Shown here piece after piece: positions 50,257 through 59,010 of a stretch of DNA of 64,000 nucleotides; positions within the stretch are counted from its first letter, which is position 1; each line of letters opens with the position of its first letter. This DNA is from Nocardiopsis alba DSM 43377 (lineage in GTDB: Bacteria; Actinomycetota; Actinomycetes; Streptosporangiales; Streptosporangiaceae). The notes below the pieces were generated by a model. It worked only from the letters and a program-made list of their open reading frames with translations, did not search any database and was not told the DNA's origin. The DNA lies in the NCBI RefSeq assembly GCF_000341225.1, contig NZ_ANAC01000014.1, forward strand, positions 62,001 to 126,000, written 5' to 3'. The position numbers were made by a program, and so were the translations under genes.

Positions 50257-51072
50257 TCAGGCCGCGCCCGCACCCTCCAGACGGCGACCGCGCAGCGAAC
50301 GGGCGTTCCACCGGCCTCCCACGCGCTCGACGCCGATCGGATACCCGAAGGCCCGCGTGATCGTCTCGGTCGTCACCGACTCCTCGACCGGACCGGAGGC
50401 CACCACCGCGCCGCCGGAGACGAGCAGCGCGTGGGTCGTCGTCTCGGGAAGCTCCTCCAGATGGTGGGTGACCAGGACCGACGTCGTCTCCGCGGGACCG
50501 ACCGAAAGATCGTCGAGGGTCTCCAGGAGCCGCTCTCGGGCTGCCAGGTCCAGACCGGTCGTCGGTTCATCGAGGAGCAGCAGACGCGGCTCGGCGATGA
50601 GGGCGCGCGCGATCAGGGCCCGGCCCCGCTCACCCTGGGACAGCGTCGGCCACCGCGCGAGGAGACGCTCGGACAGACCCACCTCGCGGATCAGCTCCTC
50701 CGCCCTCTCCCGTTGTTCGGGGGCGGGGCTCCACCGGGGCGGCGTCTCGATGGTGCCGGTGATCCCGGTGAGCACCAGCTCCAGCACCGTGAGCGCCGAT
50801 TCGAGCGGATGCCTCGGGTTCACATGGCCGATCTCGCGCCGCAACTCCTGGACGTCGACACGGCCCAGACGGTGCCCCAGCACGTGGACCGTGCCGGAGG
50901 TGGGGTGGGTCCGCGCCCCGCAGAACCCGAGGATCGTGCTCTTGCCCGCGCCGTTGGGGCCCAGGAGCGCCCAGCGCTCACCGGCGTGGACGGTCATGTC
51001 GACGCCGTGGAGGATCTCTCGACCCTCCCGGCGGAACGTCACGCCCCGGAGTTCGAGGACGGGGGTGGGCAT
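50257..51072 (-). CDS. ABC transporter ATP-binding protein, orphan (271 aa)
   Basis: Walker A GPNGAGKST (about 39-47), signature LSQGERGRALIARAL, Walker B RLLLLDEPTTGLD and H-loop VTHHLEELP are intact. No permease gene is adjacent. The overall pattern resembles solitary YlmA/ModF-like ATPases of unknown partner. It could in principle serve the ATPase-less importers elsewhere in the window, but nothing in the sequence links them. Confidence 0.88.
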   Translation of the reverse strand: MPTPVLELRGVTFRREGREILHGVDMTVHAGERWALLGPNGAGKSTILGFCGARTHPTSGTVHVLGHRLGRVDVQELRREIGHVNPRHPLESALTVLELVLTGITGTIETPPRWSPAPEQRERAEELIREVGLSERLLARWPTLSQGERGRALIARALIAEPRLLLLDEPTTGLDLAARERLLETLDDLSVGPAETTSVLVTHHLEELPETTTHALLVSGGAVVASGPVEESVTTETITRAFGYPIGVERVGGRWNARSLRGRRLEGAGAA

Positions 51073-51138
51073 ACGGCTCTCCTTCGGCTGTGGGTCGGCG
51101 ATGTCGGGCGACCGGTCACGGCCGGCGGACCCCTGTGC

Positions 51139-51402
51139 TCAGGGCGGGTCGGGGTCCGCCGGGGAGGCGGTGTGGAGGTGGAGCCGGTCGATCCGTCCGA
51201 CCTGGACGATGGTGCCGCGCCCATCTCCGTGGATCTCGTTCACGACGCTCATGGGCGCCCGTGGCGAGACGTTCCGGGCGTGGAGCCCCGGCCATCGTCG
51301 GCCGGCCTTGTGGGCCAGGATCCGGACGAGGAGGTCAGCGATCCCCAGCGCGACCCGGCACAGGAACAGCCCCGCGGCGATGGCCGCGAGGAACCCGAAC
51401 AC
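51139..51402 (-). CDS. Small membrane protein with a VVNEIHGDGRGTIVQVGRI motif (87 aa)
   Basis: A hydrophobic helix (LAAIAAGLFLCRVALGIADLLV) starts at the N-terminus, followed by a short basic linker and the motif NEI-G-G-G-IVQVGRI. That motif is like the N-x-I-x-G...VVQA-x-x-I segment seen in actinobacterial proteins that accompany NACHT and similar NTPases. The start is the GTG at 51402; no Shine-Dalgarno is clear. It is divergent from the NACHT gene with about 305 bp between them. Function unknown. Confidence 0.55.
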   Translation of the reverse strand: MFGFLAAIAAGLFLCRVALGIADLLVRILAHKAGRRWPGLHARNVSPRAPMSVVNEIHGDGRGTIVQVGRIDRLHLHTASPADPDPP

Positions 51403-51707
51403 GAGCGGTGGGTCGATCGAGGCGAGGAGGTTCCGGGCAGGCTCGGTCGCGGATGGAGACCCCGATAAGAGGGTTCATGGCGATGAGCGTCGTTGCCGTG
51501 ATCCTCGTGCCCGCCTTTCCGACCGCCCGACGGCGGTCCCGACCAGCCTACAACCGACCCCCCGCCCCCGCCACCCTCCCGAGCGGTCGAAACGCACGAT
51601 ATAGAAGGTTTTGTGTCGGTTGCTGTTTTCATGTTCGATCTGTGGCTGGAGTTTTCCCTGTTGCTTCTCATTTCGAGAAGGGGGAGCGACTTCGCGAGAA
51701 TCAGGTC
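51403..51707. promoter_or_regulatory. Divergent region before the NACHT gene
   Basis: A 305-bp gene-free stretch. Its right half (51600-51670) is AT-richer than average, which suits a promoter, with GATATAGAAGG at 51598-51608 as a weak -10 candidate. No matching -35 found. Confidence 0.35.
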
Positions 51708-54041
51708 ATGACTTTTGGAAAGAGGGCGCGGTGGAACTCCAGAGGGATCGCCCTCGTGTCCATCGGGCTGATCGTGCTGTCATCGGCGCTGCTCCTCGTC
51801 TTGAACCGGCAGGGGTTGGGGGTCTCCGCCAACGTCGCGCAATTGGTGGCGGTGGCTTTGGCGCTCCCCGGCGTTATCGCTCTGTTGATCGGTTGGCGTC
51901 AAGGCTTCCTCCGTCGTGAGGCGCCGACCTCGACCGACCTCGCCGATACCGAGAGCGTGCTCGCCTGGCAGGTGGAGGTACGACTCCGGAACGAGCTCGA
52001 GTCGAGACTGCTGTACGACCCCGGTCCCATGCCGGTGCGCTGGAGGTTCACGGTCGATGCGCGTCTCATGGATCGGAACCCCGGTGCTCAAGGGGAGGGC
52101 GAGGCCGAATTCGGAGGATCCGACGTAGAGATCGAGGGGATGGTGGAGCGTTTCCTTTCCCTTCCTTTCGGGCGCCTCGCCATTGTGGGAGGGGAGGGCG
52201 CCGGTAAGACCACCCTCGCGTTCCAGCTGGCCTTGGGCCTGTTGCATAGCCGCTCCGATGGAGATCCGATCCCGGTTCCACTGTCGATGGACGGATGGGA
52301 TCCCGGAGCGTATACAACCCTGAACGATTGGCTGATCCATCGACTCAGGCTGGAGTATCCGAACCTGAAGGGGACCGTTCTCGGCGGAAGGGCCGCAGAG
52401 TATCTGGTCGAGCGCGGCGCGATCCTTCCGGTGCTCGACGGTTTCGATGAACTTCCGAGAGAGGCGCGCTCCTCCGCCGTCGTCTCGCTGAATCGATCGA
52501 TGCGGGGTTCTCGCCCACTGATTTTGACGAGCCGGCGGGATGAGTTCCTCGAGGTGATCTCCGATACCGAGAGTGTCCTCTCCTCCACCGCCGTGGTGAT
52601 GCCCCGCATCCTGCGTTTGGACGATGTGGCGTGCTATCTGGACCGCTGTCTGCGTACTCACCGGCAGAGGGAACAGTGGGAGCCGGTCCTGGCGAGTCTG
52701 CGCTCATCTCCTCGTTCGAGGGGCGAGCGAACCCCTTTCCAACAGATCGCCGGTGTCCCCCTGTGGTTGTGGCTCGTGCGTTCCGTCTACCTCGATAGCG
52801 GGGCCGACCCCACCCCGCTCTTGGGGAAAGGGCGCTTCGCCACTCGGGAGGCCCTTGAGGAGGAGTTGCTGGAGCGGGTGGTCGAGGCGACCGTCGCGGT
52901 CCATCGGGACCGTGGTGAGAGGTACGGAAAAGAGACGCTGCCCTTCCTCACCCGTGAAGGGTACGACGTGGTCCGGGTCCACGATCGCCTGGAGTATCTG
53001 GCATGGCTGTTGCGGCATGCCGCGCTCGACGGGCGGCTTCCTCAGGAGAGGGAGCTGGCCTGGTGGCAGGCGGGCCTCCTGGCCTTCCCCGAGGAGGGCG
53101 GGTGGTGGTCCAGAGTGCGTTTCCGTGGGTTCCTGGGGGCGCTGATGGGCCTGCACGGTTTCGTCTTCGGTTTCCCGGTGTTCGCGCTTCTCGGGTTGTG
53201 GAAGTCGGGGCCCGAGAATGTCCTGCCTGGAGCTCTCCTCGGAGCCCTGCTTCTAGGAGGTGTGAACGCGATCCTCAATACAGTGAGCCTGGAGGAATAT
53301 CTCTCCTGGTCGAAGAAGGGACCCGGCTACGCGAACGTCGGAATTTCCGGCCGTGCTCGGGAATTGGTCCAGAGCGTCGTGAGAAAAAGTGCACGCGCTG
53401 TTCTGGTCTCCTGCTTCATGGGTATCTGGATCGGCTCTATAGCGGGTATGGAGTACGGCTTTCGGGTCGGACTCTCTGTGGGGGCGACCGTTATTTTCGG
53501 AATGGTCGTCTTCCTCTCCCCGGTCCTCGGTTTCCTCGGAGGTCTCTTCGAGTGGATGGAGAAGCCGATCCGGGGAGGAAGGATGGTCTCCCCGAGGTCC
53601 TCATTGCGGCAGGATCGGGTTCTGAACCTCGTGCGCGGGGCCTCTTGGGGCGTGGCATTAGGTGCCTGTCTAGGTCTTTTGTCCTGGCTCTCTCCGGAGG
53701 TGGGACCGGGCCTGGCGATCGCCTCCTTCACCTTCTGCGCCTACCTGTTCGGGGTGAGGAGCATGGTCGGTGGGAAGGAGTTCGCCGCCTGGCCGTCCTA
53801 CCTCGTGGCTACCTGCCGCTTCGCCTACGAGCGGCGTCTTCCGCGGAACCTCATGGCCTTCCTCGACGATCTGCGCGTCGTCGGGCTTCTACGGGCGGTC
53901 GGCCCGGTCTATCGATTCCGCCACGCGCGGCTCCAGGATCACTTGGCCGCGGCGTACGAGAGGAAGAGATCGGCCCGCGGAGAGCGCACAAATGGACCCC
54001 TCGAAGCCGAGGCCGAGGGGCTGTTCGTCGGAGGGGGTTAG
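51708..54041 (+). CDS. Membrane-embedded NACHT/STAND NTPase (777 aa)
   Basis: Two N-terminal TM helices (about 13-32 and 43-62), then a NACHT ATPase: Walker A GGEGAGKTT (161-169), Walker B LPVLDGFDELP (240-250) and the sensor region PLILTSRRDEF. A helical middle leads to six or so TM segments from about residue 468 (FLGALMGLHGFVFGFPVFALLG and following). The C-terminus has the FRHARLQDHLA motif. This layout is seen in actinobacterial NACHT proteins of unknown role; NACHT modules include anti-phage effectors. Codon use is less GC-rich than in neighbouring genes. Confidence 0.85.
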   Translation: MTFGKRARWNSRGIALVSIGLIVLSSALLLVLNRQGLGVSANVAQLVAVALALPGVIALLIGWRQGFLRREAPTSTDLADTESVLAWQVEVRLRNELESRLLYDPGPMPVRWRFTVDARLMDRNPGAQGEGEAEFGGSDVEIEGMVERFLSLPFGRLAIVGGEGAGKTTLAFQLALGLLHSRSDGDPIPVPLSMDGWDPGAYTTLNDWLIHRLRLEYPNLKGTVLGGRAAEYLVERGAILPVLDGFDELPREARSSAVVSLNRSMRGSRPLILTSRRDEFLEVISDTESVLSSTAVVMPRILRLDDVACYLDRCLRTHRQREQWEPVLASLRSSPRSRGERTPFQQIAGVPLWLWLVRSVYLDSGADPTPLLGKGRFATREALEEELLERVVEATVAVHRDRGERYGKETLPFLTREGYDVVRVHDRLEYLAWLLRHAALDGRLPQERELAWWQAGLLAFPEEGGWWSRVRFRGFLGALMGLHGFVFGFPVFALLGLWKSGPENVLPGALLGALLLGGVNAILNTVSLEEYLSWSKKGPGYANVGISGRARELVQSVVRKSARAVLVSCFMGIWIGSIAGMEYGFRVGLSVGATVIFGMVVFLSPVLGFLGGLFEWMEKPIRGGRMVSPRSSLRQDRVLNLVRGASWGVALGACLGLLSWLSPEVGPGLAIASFTFCAYLFGVRSMVGGKEFAAWPSYLVATCRFAYERRLPRNLMAFLDDLRVVGLLRAVGPVYRFRHARLQDHLAAAYERKRSARGERTNGPLEAEAEGLFVGGG

Positions 54042-54208
54042 GAGGGGCGGGAGCCGTCGGGGGAAGGGGGCCGGTCCGAGTGGGCGGCGCGGTCCTCGCG
54101 GCGGCGCATGGCCATGTCGGACAGGGCGGCCACTCCGAAGGCGAAGACCATCGCCGTGATCACGCCGAGGGCGGTGAGGGCGGTGTCGAAGGAGGAGGGG
54201 TCGATCAT
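54038..54208 (-). CDS. Small hypothetical membrane protein (56 aa)
   Basis: One TM helix (TALGVITAMVFAFGVAALSDMAM) and a basic, Pro-rich tail. Start ATG at 54208 has AGGAG five bases upstream; an ATG at 54238 lacks a ribosome site. Its stop overlaps the NACHT stop on the other strand (convergent). Upstream lie two GTTAAC hexamers (54255-54260, 54274-54279) in an AT-rich stretch that may be its promoter. Confidence 0.65.
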   Translation of the reverse strand: MIDPSSFDTALTALGVITAMVFAFGVAALSDMAMRRREDRAAHSDRPPSPDGSRPS

Positions 54209-54322
54209 GGGGGCTCCTGTCGGAAGACGGTCCGGCACCCCGATCGTAATAGGTGTTAACTTTCAAACCTAGCGTTAACTCTCGTGAGCCGGCTCATACA
54301 CGGACGGGGCCGTACATACGAA

Positions 54323-54354
54323 GGGGCCCGTGATCGTCTCCGACCACGGGCCCC
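54323..54354 (-). terminator. Terminator of purB
   Basis: A perfect 10-bp stem GGGGCCCGTG/CACGGGCCCC, 12-nt loop, starting 16 bp after the purB stop. Confidence 0.85.
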
Positions 54355-54369
54355 TCGCGAAACGCGGTG

Positions 54370-55800
54370 CTACAGGATGGAGCCCGGCTTGTAGGCGGCG
54401 GCCTCGGGGTGGGCGGCCACGACGGCGTCCACGCGGGCCACGACCTCGGCGACCTGGTCGGCGGCGGCACCGGTGAAGGTGATCCGGTCGGCCAGCAGGG
54501 CGTCCAGGGCGGCGCGGTCCAAGGGGAAGCGCTCGTCGGCGGCCAGCCGGTCCAGCAGGAGGTTGTCCGCGCCCTCCTGACGCATCGCCAGGGCGGAGGC
54601 CACGGCGTGCTCCTTGATGAGCTCGTGCGCGGTCTCACGGCCCACGCCGGCGCGCACGGCCGCCATCAGCATCTTGGTGGTGGCCAGGAACGGCAGGTAG
54701 CGGTCCAGCTCGGCGGAGATCACCGCGGGGAAGGCGCCGAACTCGTCCAGGACGGTCAGCATGGTCTCGATCAGGCCGTCGAAGGCGAAGAAGGCGTCCG
54801 GCAGCGCGACCCGGCGCACCACCGAGCACGACACGTCGCCCTCGTTCCACTGGTCGCCCGCCAGCTCGCCGGCCATGGAGGCGTAGCCGCGCAGGATCAC
54901 GGTGAGACCGTTGACCCGCTCACAGGAGCGCGTGTTCATCTTGTGCGGCATGGCCGAGGAGCCCACCTGGCCCTCGGCGAAGCCCTCGGTGACCAGCTCG
55001 TGTCCGGCCATCAGGCGGATCGTCTTGGCCAGCGAGGAGGGGCCCGCGGCGAGCTGCACCAGCGTCGTGAGCACCTCGAAGTCCAGCGAGCGCGGGTAGA
55101 CCTGGCCCACGCTGGTGAACCGCCGCTCGAAGCCCAGGTGGGCGGCGACCTCGTTCTCCAGGGTGGTCAGCGCCTCGCGGTCGCCGCCGAGCAGGTCCAG
55201 CATGTCCTGGGCGGTGCCGACCGGACCCTTGATCCCGCGCAGCGGGTAGCGGGCGATCAGCTCCTCCAGCCGTCCGTAGGCGACCAGCACCTCGTCGGCG
55301 ATCGACGCGAACCGCTTGCCCAGCGTGGTGGCCTGCGCGGCCACGTTGTGGGAGCGGCCCGCCATCACGGTCTCGCCGTACTCGGCGGACAGCCGGCCCA
55401 GTCGGGCCAGCAGCGCCACGACGCGGTCGCGCGCCAGAAGGAGGCTGTCGCGGACCTGGAGCTGTTCGACGTTCTCGGTCAGGTCGCGCGAGGTCATGCC
55501 CTTGTGCACGTGCTCGTGCCCGGCGAGGGCGTTGAACTCCTCGATGCGCGCCTTGACGTCGTGGCGGGTGATCCGCTCACGTTCGGCGATGGAGGCCGGG
55601 TCGACCTGCTCCAGGACCTTCTCGTAGTCCTCGACCACACCGGCCGGGACCTCCACGCCCAGACGCGCCTGGGCGCGCAGTACGGCCAGCCACAGGCGCC
55701 GTTCGGCGACCACCTTGTACTCGGGGGACCACAGCCGGGTCAGCTCCGCGGAAGCGTAGCGGGCGGCCAGGACATCGGGGATGACGGGTTTCGCGCTCAC
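54370..55800 (-). CDS. purB: Adenylosuccinate lyase (476 aa)
   Basis: It catalyses two steps of purine synthesis: release of fumarate from SAICAR and from adenylosuccinate. The fumarase/aspartase superfamily signature is GSSAMPHKMNTR; the loop serine lies in this segment. VHKGMTSRDLTENVEQLQ and AGRSHNVAAQATTLGKR contain the catalytic His residues. The start is GTG at 55800. It has its own terminator and stands alone. Length matches actinobacterial PurB. Confidence 0.95.
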   Translation of the reverse strand: MSAKPVIPDVLAARYASAELTRLWSPEYKVVAERRLWLAVLRAQARLGVEVPAGVVEDYEKVLEQVDPASIAERERITRHDVKARIEEFNALAGHEHVHKGMTSRDLTENVEQLQVRDSLLLARDRVVALLARLGRLSAEYGETVMAGRSHNVAAQATTLGKRFASIADEVLVAYGRLEELIARYPLRGIKGPVGTAQDMLDLLGGDREALTTLENEVAAHLGFERRFTSVGQVYPRSLDFEVLTTLVQLAAGPSSLAKTIRLMAGHELVTEGFAEGQVGSSAMPHKMNTRSCERVNGLTVILRGYASMAGELAGDQWNEGDVSCSVVRRVALPDAFFAFDGLIETMLTVLDEFGAFPAVISAELDRYLPFLATTKMLMAAVRAGVGRETAHELIKEHAVASALAMRQEGADNLLLDRLAADERFPLDRAALDALLADRITFTGAAADQVAEVVARVDAVVAAHPEAAAYKPGSIL

Positions 55801-55933
55801 GTCAGCTCACCCTACCGTTCTGAACTGCGGGTCCGGTGCCCCACCCGTCCACTCGGGGTAGGGCGCTCCCCACCCCGGATCGGTGGGACCGACGGATGTC
55901 CCCGGGCGGGGCCCGAGCCCTAGCTTGGAGGTC

Positions 55934-57307
55934 ATGAACACGCGTATCGGCTCCGGCGCCCGGCCGGACACCCTGCTGCGGGCGATGACCGGCCCGCGCT
56001 ACCTGGTCACGGGATGGGCCTGGCGGGCCCTGGCCTACACCTTCACCACCCTGATGGTGGGTGGTGTCCTGTTGCTGGTCGCCGCGCCGATCTACGCGCC
56101 GTGGGCGATCTTCGTCTCGATGATCGGCCGCGATACCTCCGTCGCCGGCTACATGGTCTTCACCTTCGTGGCGGGGGTGGCGATGGTCCTCTTCTTCGCC
56201 CCGCTGGTCGCGATCCCGTTGGGGGCCCTGGAACGGCGCCGCCTCCGGCTGGTCCTGCCCGGCCCCGCCGGCAGCGGCCATCGGACCCCGCCGCCCGGCC
56301 TGTGGGGGTGGGTCCGTACCCGCTACACCGAGGCGTCCACGTGGCGGGAGGTCGCCTACGCGGGGGTGATGGCGGTCGGGTTCGGTCTGGCCCTGGTCCT
56401 GGTCGGCTCCCTGACCACTCTGACCCTGGTCCTGGCGGCGAGCCCGCTCATCCTCGCCTCCGACGGGGAGGAGTACGTCAGCATGGGATGGACGGTGCTG
56501 ACCAGTCCGGCCGAGGCCGTCCCCTACGCCCTGCTCTCTCCCGTGGTGCTGATCCTGCTCGTGTACTGCTGTGGAGCGCTCTCCTACGGGCACGGAGTGG
56601 TGGCCCGCGCACTCCTGGTGGGCCCGCCCAAGGAGGAGCTCTACGCCGAACTGGACCAGGTGACCGAGTCGCGGGCGCGTCTGGCCAACGCCTTCGAGTA
56701 CGAGCGTCGCCGGATCGAACGCGATCTGCACGACGGGGCCCAGCAACGTCTGGTGGCGCTGAGCATGGACCTGGGCATGGCCCGGGTCGATCTGGAGGAG
56801 GGTTCGCCCGCCGATCTGCGCGTGGCGGCGGCCCAGGTCAAGGTGGACGACCTCATCGACGAGCTGCGCGAGCTGGTACGCGGGATCCATCCGCGGGTCC
56901 TGTCCGACCGGGGTCTTCCCGCCGCCTTGGCCGAGTTGGCCGATCACACCCCGGTCCCGGTCTCACTCGCGACCGACCTGCCCCGACGTCCGCCCGCACA
57001 CGTGGAGGGCACCGCCTACTTCGTCGTCGCCGAGGCGCTCACCAACGTCTACAAGCACGCCGGGGGAGGGGCCGTCACCGTCCACGCCGAACTGCGCGGG
57101 GACCCCCGAGGGGAGACGCTCGTGGTGGAGGTGACCGATCAGGGGCCCGGGGGCGCCGACCCCGCGCGGGGCAGCGGCCTCACGGGGATGGCGGACCGGG
57201 TCGCGGTCATGGGCGGCACAATGGATCTGTCGAGTCCCGTGGGTGGGCCGACCCGGATCCGAGTGGAGCTGCCGTGTACGAACGATCGCCCCGAGGCGGC
57301 GAAGTGA
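55934..57307 (+). CDS. NarL-class sensor histidine kinase (457 aa)
   Basis: A membrane sensor with N-terminal TM helices in two pairs (about 25-50, 65-95, 155-190, 205-225). The HisKA_3 dimerisation box is RRIERDLHDGAQQRLVALS (phospho-His near 264). The ATPase domain shows VVAEALTNVYKHAGG and GSGLTGMADRVAVMGG. It lacks a large external sensor loop, so it senses membrane stress or an internal signal, LiaS-like. Its stop overlaps the regulator start by 4 bp. Confidence 0.9.
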   Translation: MNTRIGSGARPDTLLRAMTGPRYLVTGWAWRALAYTFTTLMVGGVLLLVAAPIYAPWAIFVSMIGRDTSVAGYMVFTFVAGVAMVLFFAPLVAIPLGALERRRLRLVLPGPAGSGHRTPPPGLWGWVRTRYTEASTWREVAYAGVMAVGFGLALVLVGSLTTLTLVLAASPLILASDGEEYVSMGWTVLTSPAEAVPYALLSPVVLILLVYCCGALSYGHGVVARALLVGPPKEELYAELDQVTESRARLANAFEYERRRIERDLHDGAQQRLVALSMDLGMARVDLEEGSPADLRVAAAQVKVDDLIDELRELVRGIHPRVLSDRGLPAALAELADHTPVPVSLATDLPRRPPAHVEGTAYFVVAEALTNVYKHAGGGAVTVHAELRGDPRGETLVVEVTDQGPGGADPARGSGLTGMADRVAVMGGTMDLSSPVGGPTRIRVELPCTNDRPEAAK

Positions 57308-57963
57308 CCCCCGTTCCGACCGTGCTCGCCGAGGACGGGGTGCTGCTCCGCGAGGGGCTGGTGGGGGTGCTGGAGCGCTTCGGCTTCCCGGTGGTGGCCG
57401 CGGTCGGCGACGCCGAGGAGCTGGTCGAGGCGGTGGCCGAGCATCGGCCGGGGCTCGTGGTGACCGACATCAGGATGCCGCCGGACTTCAGCGACGAGGG
57501 GTTGCGGGCCGCCGTGCGGCTGCGCCGTGAGCATCCGGATCTGGCGGTGGTGGCCCTCAGCCAGTACGTGGAGCTGAGTTACGCCACCGACCTGCTGGAC
57601 TCCGGGGACGGCAAGGGCGTGGGCTATCTGCTCAAGCAGCGGGTGGGGGACGTGCGGGAGTTCGCCTCGGTACTGCGCAACGTCGTCGAGGGGGCGACCT
57701 TCGTCGACCCCGAGGTGGTCCGTCAGCTGCTGCGCCGCAGCGCCGACCCGCTCCAGAGGCTCACCGCCCGGGAGCGACAGGTGCTCGAACTCATGGCCGA
57801 GGGGCATTCCAACAGCGCCATCGCCCGCAGGCTGGTGGTCGGGGACGCGGCCGTGGGCAAGCACGTCGGCAACATCCTGGCCAAGCTCGACCTGCCGCCC
57901 GACGACGGCGTGCACCGCCGGGTCCAGGCGGTCCTGGCCTATCTGCGGGGCCAGGCCGGCTGA
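57304..57963 (+). CDS. LuxR/NarL-type response regulator (219 aa)
   Basis: The receiver domain has LAEDGVLLREGL, phospho-acceptor Asp in VVTDIRMPP (near 54), and the conserved Lys in GYLLKQRV. The C-terminal LuxR HTH (LTARERQVLELMAEGHSNSAIARRL) binds DNA. GTG start overlapping the kinase stop marks a cognate pair. It converges on the NTF2-cupin gene 16 bp away. Confidence 0.92.
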   Translation: MTPVPTVLAEDGVLLREGLVGVLERFGFPVVAAVGDAEELVEAVAEHRPGLVVTDIRMPPDFSDEGLRAAVRLRREHPDLAVVALSQYVELSYATDLLDSGDGKGVGYLLKQRVGDVREFASVLRNVVEGATFVDPEVVRQLLRRSADPLQRLTARERQVLELMAEGHSNSAIARRLVVGDAAVGKHVGNILAKLDLPPDDGVHRRVQAVLAYLRGQAG

Positions 57964-57979
57964 ACCCGGACGTGGACGC

Positions 57980-58693
57980 TCAGCCGTCCATGGAGCGGTC
58001 CAGGACGACCACGGTCTCGTCGCCCACGACCCAGGCGTCGTGCCCGGGCGGGACGAACGCCACCTGGCCGGCCTTCAGCTCGCGCTCGACACCGTCGGAG
58101 GTACGGAACCTCATGGTGCCCTGCATGAGCGTGAGCGAGTGGGTGAGCATGCACAGGTCGGTCCCGATGTCGGGACGCAGGTGCTCGCTCCAGCGCCACC
58201 CCGGTTCCAGGGTGAGACGGTTGATGTTCTGGCCGCCCAGGTGCACCACCTCGGAGTGCCCGTGATCGAACTCCATGCGCTCGTCGGAGGCGTCGAAGTC
58301 GCCGACGCGCACGGATTCGGGGGACTCCTCGTCCCAGGCCTGCACCATGGACTGGTGGACGATCTCGCCGTCGGACAGGTCCAGCATGGAGATGCTCTTG
58401 ACGGTGAGGCCGTCCGGGTAGGTGCAGCGCTCGGTGTAGGCGGCGTGGTCGCCGTCCGTCACGTAGTCCAGGACCTCGTGGTCCAGGTCCATCGAGTAGA
58501 CCTCGCGGATGAAGTCCTCGATGGAGTCGCGCCCCTGGATGACGGTGGGGGCGCTGGGCGGGGTGCGGCGGTCCACGGTCTCCATGTCCGCGTCGTCGGC
58601 GAACCTGCTGACGAGGGCTCGTACGTCGCCCTCCTCCACGGCCCGACGGAACGCCTCGATGTCGAATCGGGTGCCGCTGGTCGTGTCCGCCAT
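57980..58693 (-). CDS. NTF2-like (SnoaL) plus cupin fusion protein (237 aa)
   Basis: Residues 1-120 form a SnoaL-type alpha+beta barrel (FDIEAFRRAVEEGDVRALVSRFADDADM, ... GDHAAYTERCTYPDG). Residues about 140-237 form a cupin: VHLGGQNINRLTLEPGWRWSEHLRP, CMLTHSLTLMQGTMRF and DGVERELKAGQVAFVPPGHDAWVVG. A fused NTF2 and cupin points to a small ligand-binding or stress protein. No catalytic role can be assigned. Confidence 0.8.
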   Translation of the reverse strand: MADTTSGTRFDIEAFRRAVEEGDVRALVSRFADDADMETVDRRTPPSAPTVIQGRDSIEDFIREVYSMDLDHEVLDYVTDGDHAAYTERCTYPDGLTVKSISMLDLSDGEIVHQSMVQAWDEESPESVRVGDFDASDERMEFDHGHSEVVHLGGQNINRLTLEPGWRWSEHLRPDIGTDLCMLTHSLTLMQGTMRFRTSDGVERELKAGQVAFVPPGHDAWVVGDETVVVLDRSMDG

Positions 58694-59010
58694 GGGGAAG
58701 ACCCCCTTCCGGAGGAACGGTAGGCACGCTCCACTTGTGGGTGCCTCTCCTTCCAGCGTCCTCCCGACCCTGCCCCCGTTTCGATCAATCTCCGGTCATG
58801 TCAGGGTTTGCCCGGCCGGTGAAGGGGGAGCGGCAGGGCCTACGAGGCCGAAGATCGAACCGGGCTCGGTCGTGACGTTCGAAGTGTCCCCGTCATGGGA
58901 AATATCCCCTTCCGTCGGACGCCTTCGGAAGGCGCCGCCGTGCCGGGCGCGCCCCGTCCGCGGGCCCGGCTCCGGAGCCCCCCCCGCCTGAACCCGGAGG
59001 AGAGAACAGG
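58694..59010. other. Divergent intergenic region
   Basis: 317 bp between divergent genes. I see GGAGGAGAG as the ribosome site of the plus gene (58998-59006) and a relatively AT-rich patch at about 58780-58806, but no assignable operator or promoter. Confidence 0.4.

Noticed and set aside
49246..51468. A 740-residue open frame on the plus strand
   Set aside because: It is antisense to the PASTA-like and ABC ATPase genes and has no recognisable motif.
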